Of a DNA stretch of 64,000 nt, positions 33,138-41,949 are shown one piece after another. Source of the stretch: Halalkalibacter oceani. GTDB lineage: Bacteria > Bacillota > Bacilli > Bacillales > Bacillaceae_D. Where the stretch lies: contig NZ_JBEPKD010000019.1 in assembly GCF_040544555.1 (NCBI RefSeq), positions 1 to 64,000 of the forward strand. The letters run 5' to 3'. The notes beneath the pieces are model-generated. The model made no database searches. It worked only from the letters and a program-made list of their open reading frames with translations, and was not told the DNA's origin. Every line of letters begins with the position of its first letter. The stretch's first letter is position 1. The translations under genes were made by a program, and so were the position numbers.

Positions 33138-33935
33138 ATGAAAGTTACGATAAGCCGCATGGAGAAGGATTGCAAAATGATCCTGCAGGAAAGTGCCGAG
33201 ATGGCGATTATCACGATTCATCGCCCGCAGCAGCGGAATGCGATGACGAAAGAAATGTGGGAAGAGCTTGCGAGAATTGGCCAAAGAGTGGTCAAAAATC
33301 CGAGGACGAAGGTTGTTATCATCCGCGGTGGACAAGGGCAGTTCACGGCAGGTTCCGATATTAAGCAATTTAACCGTTTTACGGTGGAAGAAGCAGAAGA
33401 GTCGTTTCAGGCGATGGAGCGGGCCATTTCCACGATTGAAAAAATCCCACTGCCGACGATTGCTGTCGTCAACGGCCCGGCGATGGGAGCCGGGCTGGAG
33501 CTGGCGCTTGCCTGTGATTTGCGAATTGGGACGGTCGACGCGAAATTGGGGATGCCGATCGGACGGCTCGGCATCACGTTAAATCAAGCCTTCACGAACC
33601 GGCTCGTGCAGTTAATCGGCAAAAGCCGGACGCTGGATCTCGTCTATACGGGGAGAATTCTTGATGCCGAGGAAGGGTATCAGCTCGGGATGCTCAATTA
33701 TGTCGTGCCGGAAGATAGCGACAGCAGCCATTACGCGCTGAAAATCGCCCAGCAGATTTTGTCCCAGTCCCCGGCCTCGCTTAAAGCGGTCAAACGTTCG
33801 GTGGCGTACGTCCAGCCGAGCACCTCGATCCAGTGGGAGACCGGTACGGAGACGAGCGTCGATCCGGTCGACTTCCCGGAAGGGGTTCGCGCCTTTGTTG
33901 AAAAAAGAAAACCGAATTTCAGAAGGAGAGGATAG
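33138..33935 (+). CDS. enoyl-CoA hydratase/isomerase (crotonase) family protein
   Basis: 265 residues with the crotonase fold. The CoA-pocket segment TAGSDIKQF and the oxyanion-hole segment NGPAMGAGLELALACDLRIG are present. The first catalytic Glu (G-L-E-L) is kept. The position of the second Glu in classical hydratases lies in MPIGRLGITLN with no Glu, so simple hydratase activity is doubtful; isomerase, lyase or hydrolase chemistry is possible. ATG at 33138 follows GGGGGGAG at short spacing; ATGs at 33159 and 33177 are alternatives. Three bases from the CoA-transferase gene, so co-translated. Confidence 0.82.
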   Translation: MKVTISRMEKDCKMILQESAEMAIITIHRPQQRNAMTKEMWEELARIGQRVVKNPRTKVVIIRGGQGQFTAGSDIKQFNRFTVEEAEESFQAMERAISTIEKIPLPTIAVVNGPAMGAGLELALACDLRIGTVDAKLGMPIGRLGITLNQAFTNRLVQLIGKSRTLDLVYTGRILDAEEGYQLGMLNYVVPEDSDSSHYALKIAQQILSQSPASLKAVKRSVAYVQPSTSIQWETGTETSVDPVDFPEGVRAFVEKRKPNFRRRG

Positions 33936-33937
33936 AG

Positions 33938-35083
33938 ATGTCAGCACTCGAAGGAATAAAGGTGATTGATTTAACGCGGATCTTGAGCGGACCCTACTGT
34001 ACGATGACGCTCGGGGACCTCGGAGCCGAGATCATTAAGGTGGAAAGCCCGGGCGGGGATGATACACGCCAATGGGGGCCTCCTTTTGTTGAAGACGAAA
34101 GCGCTTATTTTTTAAGCATTAACCGTAATAAGAAAAGCATCGTTCTTAATTTGAAGGAGGAGCGCGACAAGGAGATCTTCCTTAAGCTCGTCGAGGAGGC
34201 CGATGTCGTCGTGGAAAACTTCCGCCCCGGCACGATCAAGAGGCTCGGTATCGGCTACGAGGTGCTGAAGGAGCGTAACCCGAAAATTATTCTCGCTTCC
34301 ATCTCCGGCTTTGGTCAGACGGGAACGTACGCGCAGAAGCCGGGCTATGATGTGCTGGCGCAAGGAATGGGCGGATTGATGTCCGTGACGGGAGAGCCGG
34401 GCCGACCGCCGACGAAGGCCGGATTTTCCCTTGCCGATGTCGGAACGGGGATGTGGGCTGCATTCGGCATTTTAGCCGCGCTGCTTGAACGCGACAAATC
34501 GGGGGAAGGGCAGTGGATTGATACGTCGTTACTCGATACGATCGTTTCCTGGTCGACCTATCATGCCGGCAATTATTTCGCTTCGGGTGAGGATCCGGTT
34601 CCGCTTGGCAGCGAGCATCCGAACATCGTCCCGTATCAAGTATTTGAAGCGGAGGACGGTCATTTTATTCTCGCGGTCGGGAATGATAAAATGTGGCAGA
34701 CGTTTCTCGGGGCAATGAAGGATGAAACGCTTGAGCAGGAAAAATATGCGACGAACGCCGATCGCGTCAGACAGCGCAAGGAGCTTGTCGCCCACTTGAA
34801 TGATGTTTTTTCCAAGAAGCCGATCAAGCATTGGATCGAGCTGTTTGAATCGGTGAAAATTCCGTGCGGTCCGGTTAACAAATTCTCAGATATTCTGAAC
34901 GATCAGCACATGCTCGAACGGGAAATGGTCGTGGAAACGGAACACCCGAAGGTCGGGAAGCTGAAAATGCTCGGCACGCCGGTGAAATTTTCAAGAACGC
35001 CGGCGCAGATCAAAAGCGCCCCGCCGGCATTGGGTGAGCATACGGAAGAAATTTTAAAACGGCTCGGCTATACTACGGAGTGA
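33938..35083 (+). CDS. CaiB/BaiF family (class III) CoA-transferase
   Basis: Moves CoA between carboxylic acids. 381 residues, normal length. The N-terminal LEGIKVIDLTRILSGPYCTMTLGDLGAEIIKVE and the segment PGYDVLAQGMGGLMSVTGEP, with the Asp that forms the acyl-enzyme anhydride in this family, are intact. Paired with the crotonase-family gene and sharing its predicted operator. Likely activates the acid imported by TctCBA for breakdown as a CoA thioester (inference). Confidence 0.9.
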   Translation: MSALEGIKVIDLTRILSGPYCTMTLGDLGAEIIKVESPGGDDTRQWGPPFVEDESAYFLSINRNKKSIVLNLKEERDKEIFLKLVEEADVVVENFRPGTIKRLGIGYEVLKERNPKIILASISGFGQTGTYAQKPGYDVLAQGMGGLMSVTGEPGRPPTKAGFSLADVGTGMWAAFGILAALLERDKSGEGQWIDTSLLDTIVSWSTYHAGNYFASGEDPVPLGSEHPNIVPYQVFEAEDGHFILAVGNDKMWQTFLGAMKDETLEQEKYATNADRVRQRKELVAHLNDVFSKKPIKHWIELFESVKIPCGPVNKFSDILNDQHMLEREMVVETEHPKVGKLKMLGTPVKFSRTPAQIKSAPPALGEHTEEILKRLGYTTE

Positions 35084-35230
35084 GGGATAAACGGCTCGGG
35101 CGGAACGGGGCCGCTGACACCGCCTGTCCCAATATTCGCACAAAAAGCCGGATCAAGGCAGGATTTCGACAAGAAACCGCAAATAAATAAGGATAGAGAT
35201 CGTTATTTACGCTCGGATAGGAGAATGGTT

Positions 35231-36055
35231 ATGAACGAAGAAGCGAAAAAACAGCATGTGATTGAACTCGAAGATATTGTCTGGAAACGGGACGGAAAGT
35301 ATATTTTAAACTCCGTATCCTGGACGGTCGAAAAGGGGCAGCATTGGGCGGTACTTGGCTTGAACGGCTCCGGCAAAACGTCGCTGCTTAAGATGATTAC
35401 AGGCTATCAATGGCCAAATGGTGGCGCCGTGACCGTCTTTGGACAACGTTTTGGACAAGTCAACATCCAGGAGCTGCGCAAATCAATCGGGTGGGTCAGT
35501 ACATCATTGGACGACCGCTTTCAGAACCGGACGCGCGATACCGCTCTCGAAATTATCCTTAGTGGAAAAAACGCCTCCGTCGGCATTTACGAAGAGGTGA
35601 CAGAGGCCGATATCGAAAAGGGCCGCAAGCTGCTTAAACAGCTCGGAATTGACCATGTCGGCAATCAATACTTTCCGTCGCTCTCCCAAGGGGAAAGACG
35701 GAAGGCGATGATTGGCCGGGCGTTAATGGCCTCGCCGGAACTGTTAATACTTGATGAGCCTTGTAACGGCTTGGACATTTATTCAAAAGAGGAGCTGCTG
35801 GCGACGATTGAAGAGATGTGCCAGGACCCGGAAGGCCCGACATTGCTCTATGTGACTCATCATATCGAAGAAATCGTTCCTTCGGTTTCCCACGCCCTCC
35901 TGCTCAACAAAGGAGAAATCGTCGGCTCGGGCGAAAAGCGCGCCGTACTGACCGAACCGTTGCTGGAGCAAACGTTCCACGTACCTGTCGCCCTGCAGTG
36001 GGAAGGCGAACGGCCGTGGGTGCGGATTACTGCAAAGCGGACGATTACGAACTGA
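35231..36055 (+). CDS. ABC transporter ATP-binding protein
   Basis: A single ATPase domain of 274 residues: Walker A GLNGSGKTSLL, signature LSQGERRK, Walker B LLILDEPCNGLD and switch His in YVTHHIEEI. The signature SQGE and the HHIEE end resemble the YfmF/ModF-like and iron or molybdate-type ATPases. No membrane partner is adjacent, so it may work with a permease elsewhere or have a non-transport role. The ATG at 35231 is seven bases after AGGAG; one at 35225 is too close. Ends in a strong terminator. Confidence 0.85.
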   Translation: MNEEAKKQHVIELEDIVWKRDGKYILNSVSWTVEKGQHWAVLGLNGSGKTSLLKMITGYQWPNGGAVTVFGQRFGQVNIQELRKSIGWVSTSLDDRFQNRTRDTALEIILSGKNASVGIYEEVTEADIEKGRKLLKQLGIDHVGNQYFPSLSQGERRKAMIGRALMASPELLILDEPCNGLDIYSKEELLATIEEMCQDPEGPTLLYVTHHIEEIVPSVSHALLLNKGEIVGSGEKRAVLTEPLLEQTFHVPVALQWEGERPWVRITAKRTITN

Positions 36056-36071
36056 GTGCGATAAAACCTTC

Positions 36072-36121
36072 AACCACCCACCGAACCAATCTTTTATGAT
36101 TGCTTCGGTGGGTGGTTTTTT
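36072..36121 (+). terminator. intrinsic terminator after the ABC ATPase gene
   Basis: A 14-bp perfect stem AACCACCCACCGAA/TTCGGTGGGTGGTT followed by TTTTT. Confidence 0.93.
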
Positions 36122-36158
36122 GTGCCGGCGTTAAGCTAATATAGCGGAGGCGGGAAGC

Positions 36159-36334
36159 GGAACCTTATTCCGCTATTTCGCATTCAGCCCGCTCGTTGCG
36201 CTTACGTGAGGAACCTCATTCCGCTATTGGCCGCTACAAGGAGGAGAGACCGCTTATGAGAGCCTAATAACGGAATCTCGTTCCTTGTAAGGTGAAAAAT
36301 TGCCTTGAATAAAGGAATAGAGGAATCACGTTCC
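36159..36334. repeat. family D palindrome array 1 (four copies)
   Basis: Four copies of the hyphenated 13-bp palindrome GGAAYNNYRTTCC at 36159, 36210, 36272 and 36322, so start-to-start distances are 51, 62 and 50 bp. Several are flanked by TAGC/GCTATT, extending the symmetry. Array 2 at 63852-63977 repeats the 62 and 51 spacing. The rest of the 586-bp gap (36335-36640) is AT-rich and holds the promoter at 36477. Confidence 0.75.
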
Positions 36335-36476
36335 GCTCAAAGTTCGAGCGTGCTGAAAAAACTTTCCCTTTTTCAAAAAATGACTGAAAAAAATTTAAAA
36401 AGGCAAAATTAGCCGATTTTCTTTTGCTAGCGTCGATATAGCCATAATTTCTAACCTTTTCAAACATTTGCCATAC

Positions 36477-36505
36477 TTGACAGTTGTCTTAAAATTTGAA
36501 ATAAT
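36477..36505 (+). promoter_or_regulatory. sigma-A promoter before the small-protein/symporter genes
   Basis: A perfect TTGACA (36477-36482), a 17-bp spacer and AATAAT (36500-36505). It leaves a ~130-nt leader before the first start codon. Confidence 0.65.
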
Positions 36506-36610
36506 GTGTACTGCAACACCTCGAATGCTATCTCTTTAATATGGCGGAAGCCTACTGTTAGTAGCTGTGAAACGTGTTATAGAGTAGTTGCAGTCTTTAT
36601 TATCTTTTTA

Positions 36611-36624
36611 TGGTAGCGCTTTCA
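36611..36624 (+). promoter_or_regulatory. weak cre-like box
   Basis: TGGTAGCGCTTTCA matches the cre consensus at 12 of 14 positions (right half perfect). It lies ~100 bp downstream of the promoter and just before the ribosome site of the next gene, where a roadblock mechanism would be possible. Confidence 0.35.
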
Positions 36625-36641
36625 AGAAAGGAGAGAATCTA

Positions 36642-36818
36642 TTGCTGTATGTCTTCTTAGGAATTACACTGCTCTCTATTATTCTAGCTTTTCGTTTGAG
36701 AAAACCACTCATCCTCTCCGTCCCTTTTGCGGCGATCTTTCTTTATATGATCGTTCAAGTGGCGATGGTCCCTCTTGGTTTTTTTGAAACAGTGCGCTTT
36801 ATCTTCGGCTTGCGTTAA
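36642..36818 (+). CDS. small hydrophobic membrane protein, unknown
   Basis: 58 residues starting at TTG 36642, eight bases after AAAGGAGAG. Longer in-frame starts upstream have no ribosome site. The sequence MLYVFLGITLLSIILAF... forms two hydrophobic helices separated by a short basic turn (RLRKP). Not recognised. First of a run of genes that leads to the Na+ symporter. Confidence 0.5.
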   Translation: MLYVFLGITLLSIILAFRLRKPLILSVPFAAIFLYMIVQVAMVPLGFFETVRFIFGLR

Positions 36819-36841
36819 AAATGGGAGTGATAGGTAAACCA

Positions 36842-37087
36842 ATGACGGACTATTCAGTTTGCCCGAAATGTCAACAGCCATCATGGAAAGAAATGCCGTT
36901 TGCGCGTTATGTGATCTTTCTTAGTGCCCTTCCTGTCCTCGTTGCCCTCTGTTTGACGTTCATCATTGATCCGCTTCTTATTCTTTTTGTGCCGATTGTC
37001 CTGTTACTCAATATGCGGGCGGCGAAAAAGCGTATTCGGCTCGGGCGGTGTCAGACGTGCTTTTATACAGGGCCGCGCGCCTCATAA
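36842..37087 (+). CDS. small zinc-ribbon-like membrane protein, unknown
   Basis: 81 residues from ATG 36842 (an in-frame ATG at 36821 is the alternative). An N-terminal CPKCQQPSW and a C-terminal CQTCFYTG form a C-x2-C pair set that can bind zinc once the two hydrophobic helices between them (~20-60) fold back. Not recognised. It lies 23 bp after the preceding small protein and 80 bp before the symporter small subunit. Confidence 0.55.
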   Translation: MTDYSVCPKCQQPSWKEMPFARYVIFLSALPVLVALCLTFIIDPLLILFVPIVLLLNMRAAKKRIRLGRCQTCFYTGPRAS

Positions 37088-37167
37088 TCTGCGCCATTGA
37101 AAGGGGGGATGCCTGCCGGAGTTCGTCGGAAGTTCACGAAAGGAAAAAGAAAAAAGGAGGAAGCTAG

Positions 37168-37470
37168 ATGAGAAAAATTGATAAACGTGTTGCTGAAGCC
37201 TATTTTCGGGCACGGACTTGGCTTGTTGTGATCTGTCTGATCATTGGGGGAATTGTGTCCTTTGGTGTCGTTGCCTTTGCTGAAGCGTTATCGAGCTTTA
37301 CGATCTTAGGCATGCCGGCGCATTACTACATGGGAGCGCAGGGCGCCGTCGTCATCTTCGTCATCCTGCTTTTTGCAAACGCTGTCATCAGTGACAGAAT
37401 TGATCGGAAATTCGGGATTGATGAGGAGCAAAATACACGGGTCAGCTCAGGAAAAGTATTAGACCATTAA
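37168..37470 (+). CDS. DUF4212 small subunit of a sodium:solute symporter
   Basis: 100 residues with two transmembrane helices (~17-40, ~55-75), and the RVAEAYFRARTWLVVICL start and D-R-x-D-R-x-F-G end characteristic of DUF4212. This family is encoded just before a subgroup of acetate/propionate-type sodium:solute symporters and is thought to be their small subunit. Start ATG 37168 after AAAGGAGG; 23 bp to the symporter gene. Confidence 0.88.
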   Translation: MRKIDKRVAEAYFRARTWLVVICLIIGGIVSFGVVAFAEALSSFTILGMPAHYYMGAQGAVVIFVILLFANAVISDRIDRKFGIDEEQNTRVSSGKVLDH

Positions 37471-37493
37471 AAAAATAATGAGGGGGTTCAATA

Positions 37494-39155
37494 ATGGACC
37501 AGCAAACACTCGTATCGATTTTGATGATTATTGCTACCTTTGGCCTTTATATTGGAATTTCTGTCTATAACAGAGCGAAGGCGACATCGGACTTCTACGT
37601 CGCCAGCCGTGGCGTTCCTCCATTGTGGAACGGGATGGCGATCGGCGGTGACTGGATGAGTGCCGCTTCTTTTATCGGGATGGCCGGTACAGTGATGGTG
37701 ATGGGCTATGATGGGTTGGCCTACATCATGGGCTGGACCGGGGGCTATTTATTCCTCACCTTCTTACTGGCGCCGCAGCTGCGCAAATATGGCCGCTATA
37801 CGGTGCCTGAATTTATCGGCGACCGCTTTGACAGTAACGCCGCCCGCCTGATTGCGGCGATCGCGACGATTATTATCAGCTTTACATACATTATCGGACA
37901 GCTTTCCGGTTCGGGCGTGGTGATCGGCCGAATCCTCAATATTCCGGCGATGTATGGCACGATGATCGGGGTAGTCGTTATCGCGATTTACGCGACACTC
38001 GGAGGAATGAAGGGGATTACGTGGACCCAGGTGGCCCAGTATATGATTTTGATCGTTGCTTATATCATTCCGATCGTATTTATGTCGCTGCAAATCACAA
38101 GCAATCCGCTGCCGTGGCTGACGTATGGAGGAATTGTCGATCAGCTCGGGGCACTCGACCGGGAGCTTGGGTTAAGCGAGTATTTTGCTCCGTTTGCCGA
38201 AAGCGATAAATCGCAGTTTATCGCGCTTATGTTTACGTTGATGGTCGGGACGGCCGCCCTGCCTCACGTCATCGTCCGCTTCTATACCGTAACAACAATG
38301 AAAGCAGCGCGCTGGAGTGGAGCATGGGCTCTTGTGTTTATCGCTCTTCTTTATTTATCTGCTCCTGCCTATGCCGCCTTCTCCCGCTTTATTTTAATGA
38401 CGCGCGTCGCTGACCAGCCGATTGATCAACTGCCTGCCTGGACGGAAACTTGGGTCAATACGGGATTGCTGCAAGTGGCTGATACGAATGGGGACGGCAT
38501 TCTGCAATGGCAGGAAATCATTATTTCGAATGATATTGTCGTCATGGCGACACCGGAAATCGCCAATCTTGGTGTGTTTGTCATCGGCTTGGTCGCTGCC
38601 GGGGCGATGGCGGCTGCCTTATCAACAGCCGGAGGTTTGCTCATTACGATTTCTTCCTCCTTTGCCCATGATATTTACTATCGCCTTGTCAATCCGCAGG
38701 CGAGCGATCGCAGACGGCTTGCTGCCGGGCGCTGGGCGATTGTGCTGGCGACGGTCATCGCCGGAATCGTGGCGCTCAATCCGCCAGGGGTGATTACGCA
38801 AATTGTTGCCTGGGCGTTTGCTCTTGCCGGTGGAACCTTCTTCCCGGTGCTGCTTCTTGGCGTGTGGTGGAAGCGGATGAACGCTCAAGGAGCGATCGCT
38901 GGGATGCTCGTCGGCCTGTCGGTGACATTGACCTATATCTTTTTGGCGCGGGCCGGCATTACGTTTTTAGGAATACAGGATACCGGCGCCGGCATTATCG
39001 GTGTGCCGATTAACCTGATTGTCTGTTATCTCGTTTCGAAAATGACGGCGGCTCCGTCGCAAAAGCTGCAGGATGAAGTCGTTGACCTCCGTTATCCTGA
39101 ACAAATGAGCTATCGCGATGGCGAGGTTTGGATGGATGAATCCACTGGAAGATAA
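37494..39155 (+). CDS. sodium:solute symporter, acetate-permease-like (VC_2705 type)
   Basis: 553 residues, about 13 transmembrane helices. N-terminal motifs match ActP-like carboxylate symporters (VASRGVPPLWNGMAIGGDWMSAASFIGMAG; PEFIGDRF). Unusual: residues 330-341 read DTNGDGILQWQE, a textbook EF-hand calcium loop (D1, N3, D5, G6, E12), in the hydrophilic segment between helices. A short-chain acid such as acetate is the likely substrate by family and context. Start ATG 37494 after GAGGGGG. Its last ~20 nt overlap the next gene. Confidence 0.9.
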   Translation: MDQQTLVSILMIIATFGLYIGISVYNRAKATSDFYVASRGVPPLWNGMAIGGDWMSAASFIGMAGTVMVMGYDGLAYIMGWTGGYLFLTFLLAPQLRKYGRYTVPEFIGDRFDSNAARLIAAIATIIISFTYIIGQLSGSGVVIGRILNIPAMYGTMIGVVVIAIYATLGGMKGITWTQVAQYMILIVAYIIPIVFMSLQITSNPLPWLTYGGIVDQLGALDRELGLSEYFAPFAESDKSQFIALMFTLMVGTAALPHVIVRFYTVTTMKAARWSGAWALVFIALLYLSAPAYAAFSRFILMTRVADQPIDQLPAWTETWVNTGLLQVADTNGDGILQWQEIIISNDIVVMATPEIANLGVFVIGLVAAGAMAAALSTAGGLLITISSSFAHDIYYRLVNPQASDRRRLAAGRWAIVLATVIAGIVALNPPGVITQIVAWAFALAGGTFFPVLLLGVWWKRMNAQGAIAGMLVGLSVTLTYIFLARAGITFLGIQDTGAGIIGVPINLIVCYLVSKMTAAPSQKLQDEVVDLRYPEQMSYRDGEVWMDESTGR

Positions 39156-41046
39156 AGAACAGCTGGCCCGGATACACGAGCATCCGCTTTTTGCCGGGCT
39201 CCCGACAGGGGAGCTTGGCGGGCTGCTGGCTCAATGCGGGCTGAAACGATATCAAAAAGGCGAGAGGGTACTGTATGCCAAGACGCCTCGTCAAGGACTT
39301 CTGCTCATCCTCCAGGGGATGGCAGAAGTTTTTGTCGGACAGAGCAGCCAGAGGGAGGTCCTGGAAGTTCTGGAAAAGGGAGATATGATCGGTTTTTCGA
39401 GCCTGGCTGATTTCCTGGCAGAAAAAAACAGGCAGCGAGAGCGCTATCCTGTTGAAGTGAGGGCGATCGAGGAGACGCTTTGTCTCCACATTCCCTATAC
39501 AGTGATCGAGCTGCGCTGGCATGAGCCGGCTGTCCGCGACTTTATTTTAAAGCAGGTGACCGTGCGGCTGCGCGATATTTACGCCTCGTTAGCGGAACAG
39601 GTTACGCTCGCTAAGCAATGGGGGGAGAGCGAGCCTTTCATTCGCCGCATTCACGATGTGATGAAAATGCCGATGATTAGCGTTGATATGGAGGATGATG
39701 TCCGGGATGTGGCGGCGGCGATGGTCGGACAGGCGACGAGCTCGGTTGTCGTTCTGAATGATAATGATCAATTGATCGGGATTATTACCGAGAAAGACCT
39801 TGTCGAAAGAGTCGTTGCAAAAGGGCTGGGCGCAGGGACGGTTGCTCGTGACATTATGACGCCACATCCCTACATTATTTCCCGGGACGCTTTTTACTAC
39901 GAGGCGATGTCCGTCATGCTGATGAATGGCATTAAGCACCTCCCTGTCATGGACGGAGGGCGGGTCGCCGGAATGGTCAGTCTTTCCGATTTGCTCCAGC
40001 AGAAAAACCGTGGCGTCACAGGGGTCATTCAAAAGATCGAAGAAGCAACATCGGCGACGGTAGACAGGCTTAAGCCGGCAATGTATGAAGTTCTTTCCTA
40101 CTTGATTCAGGATGAAATTCCGGTCGTTCACACGCTCGATGTAATGACAAAGCTCTATGACCGGCTCGCGCGCCATTGTGTCGAGCTGGCACTGAACCAT
40201 TTAGCTGAGAATGGTTCAGGGGGACCGCCGGTTGCGTTTGGCTGGTATATGATGGGCAGCGGCGGGCGCGGCGAACAGTTTATGCTGACGGACCAGGACC
40301 ATTTCCTCGTTTATGCTGACCCGCCGGATGAGGCGAAGCGGAGTGTTGACCAGTATTTTGCTGAGTTAGGGAAGGAGATCGTTCGTCAGCTTGAGCTGGC
40401 CGGCTACAAACGCTGTGACGGGCTGATGATGGCCAGTGAAGACAGATGGCGGGGCGCAATCTCGACCTGGCAGGAGCGCCTGCGAGGCTGGAGTCTGCGC
40501 GCGACGAATGATCATGTGCTGCTCGCCAATAATTTTTTATCATTTCGCCATCTGTATGGCGACGAGGAGCTGCATGATCAATTTACTGCCATCGTCAGGG
40601 AGCAGCTCGTAAAATCACGGATCTTTCTTTACCGGATGGCAGAGCTGGAAAAGGAGCATCCTGTTCCGCAGCTGGATCATCCTATCCGCGCCTTATTCAG
40701 AATGAAACGGGAAACCATTGATGGAAAGAAGCATGCTCTGTTCCCTCTGCATCACAGTATTCAACTGCTGGCGGCGAGGCATGGAATCGTTGATGGAACG
40801 CCGCTTGAACTGCTTGAAAAACTGATTGAAACGAACGTTCTTTCCCGGGAAACGGCCGATGATCTCCGCTTCGCCTACGAGGTTGTTCTGCGGATTCGGC
40901 TGCAAAGCGCGTGGCATGCTCATCAGCGTGGCGAGCCTTCGTCGAGCGAGATTCATTTCAGCCGGTTGCGCACAAAGGATAAGGAGGAACTGATTCTTGC
41001 TTTACGGGCGATCCGCTCTCTGCAAAATCAGGCGATCTCTTTTTAA
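39136..41046 (+). CDS. cNMP-binding / CBS / DUF294 nucleotidyltransferase-like protein
   Basis: 636 residues with four parts: a cyclic-nucleotide-binding-like domain (~1-130), a pair of CBS domains (~165-280; ITEKDLVERVV, VSLSDLLQQK), a DUF294 putative nucleotidyltransferase (GSGGRGEQFMLTDQDHFLVY, with the D-x-D pair) and the helical DUF294 C-terminal domain. Such proteins are encoded next to the DUF4212/SSS pair in many bacteria and probably regulate it. The ATG at 39136 overlaps the symporter gene by 20 bp; an ATG at 39118 is possible. Whether it transfers nucleotides is unknown. Confidence 0.87.
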   Translation: MNPLEDKEQLARIHEHPLFAGLPTGELGGLLAQCGLKRYQKGERVLYAKTPRQGLLLILQGMAEVFVGQSSQREVLEVLEKGDMIGFSSLADFLAEKNRQRERYPVEVRAIEETLCLHIPYTVIELRWHEPAVRDFILKQVTVRLRDIYASLAEQVTLAKQWGESEPFIRRIHDVMKMPMISVDMEDDVRDVAAAMVGQATSSVVVLNDNDQLIGIITEKDLVERVVAKGLGAGTVARDIMTPHPYIISRDAFYYEAMSVMLMNGIKHLPVMDGGRVAGMVSLSDLLQQKNRGVTGVIQKIEEATSATVDRLKPAMYEVLSYLIQDEIPVVHTLDVMTKLYDRLARHCVELALNHLAENGSGGPPVAFGWYMMGSGGRGEQFMLTDQDHFLVYADPPDEAKRSVDQYFAELGKEIVRQLELAGYKRCDGLMMASEDRWRGAISTWQERLRGWSLRATNDHVLLANNFLSFRHLYGDEELHDQFTAIVREQLVKSRIFLYRMAELEKEHPVPQLDHPIRALFRMKRETIDGKKHALFPLHHSIQLLAARHGIVDGTPLELLEKLIETNVLSRETADDLRFAYEVVLRIRLQSAWHAHQRGEPSSSEIHFSRLRTKDKEELILALRAIRSLQNQAISF

Positions 41047-41059
41047 AAGGAAGGATCGT

Positions 41060-41130
41060 CTCGACTCTGCTTTTAAAAAGATCCACCTCTATTGTGAGAA
41101 ACAGGCTCACTCAATCGTGGCGGTTGTGTT
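41060..41130 (+). repeat. family A repeat remnant
   Basis: Contains ATTGTGAG - AAACAGG - CTCACTCAAT (41091-41115), a shortened version of the family A hairpin, and the flanking word ATCGTGGCGGTT seen in copy 1. It sits between the DUF294 gene and the exonuclease gene. Confidence 0.5.
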
Positions 41131-41193
41131 CTCCATGAAAGCCCCTTGACCCTCCGCCCACTGCTTCTACGTCGCTTAATGGGAGGTGCTACT

Positions 41194-41853
41194 ATGTTTA
41201 AAAAGAAGCCGTCTTTGCCGCATACGCCTTATTCGGAGTATCCGTTAAACACCTCGCTTCGTGAGCTGACGTTTACGGTATTTGATACGGAAACGACCGG
41301 GTTCGCCGTAGGGGCAAACGACCGGATGATCGAGCTTGCCGCCGTGACAGTGCGGCAGCTGGAAGTTGAGCAGAGGACATTTCAGACGTACGTCAATCCA
41401 TGCCGTGAGATTCCAGCTAAGATTACAAGGCTGACCGGTATTTCCGGGGAAACGGTCGAGAACTCTCCTCTGGCGCTGGAAGCGCTCGAAGCTTTTTTTG
41501 ATTTTGCGGATCAAACGGCAAGCGGCATTTGGGTAGGACATTATGTTGCCTTTGATATGATGGTCCTAAAGAAAGAGGCCCAGCGTCACGGCTATCGGCT
41601 GAATTTTCCAATCTGCCTTGATACATTAAATCTGATTGGCTTTATCAGTCCTTCCAATCAGATGCTTGATTTGGAAAAATACGCTTTGCAATTTGGCACG
41701 AAAATCTTCAACCGTCACGAAGCGCTCGGTGATGCGCTGACAACAGCCAATTTATTTTGCGCGCTGTTAATCCTGCTTGAACAGCGCGGAAAAAGAACGC
41801 TTGCCGACTTGATTGAGATCAGTGAAATGAACAGCCGAATGCTCCAATTCTGA
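41194..41853 (+). CDS. 3'-5' exonuclease, DEDDh type (DNA polymerase III epsilon-like)
   Basis: 219 residues. Exo I is VFDTETTGF (Asp, Glu), Exo II lies around GHYVAFDMMVLKKEA (Asp), and Exo III is NRHEALGDALTTANLF (His and Asp), so all DEDDh catalytic residues are present. The ATG at 41194 is seven bases after GGGAGG. In many bacteria a gene of this kind accompanies the DUF4212/SSS/CBS-DUF294 set. Its role there is unclear; it may be a nuclease acting on small nucleotides or RNA. Confidence 0.86.
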   Translation: MFKKKPSLPHTPYSEYPLNTSLRELTFTVFDTETTGFAVGANDRMIELAAVTVRQLEVEQRTFQTYVNPCREIPAKITRLTGISGETVENSPLALEALEAFFDFADQTASGIWVGHYVAFDMMVLKKEAQRHGYRLNFPICLDTLNLIGFISPSNQMLDLEKYALQFGTKIFNRHEALGDALTTANLFCALLILLEQRGKRTLADLIEISEMNSRMLQF

Positions 41854-41949
41854 AAAGTCGCGCTCGTCCCCCTAATAAGATGGTATATCTGCCTATGAAC
41901 CCTAATAAACTGTACCAATCACCATCACAGAATTAGGGAGGCGAGTCGT

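Noticed and set aside
36159..36334. Regularly spaced repeats as a CRISPR array
   Set aside because: Repeats are 13-bp palindromes with variable centres, spacing alternates 50-62 bp, and there are no cas genes.
36611..36624. Second-rank cre box as a firm CcpA site
   Set aside because: Two mismatches in the left half; listed only at low confidence.
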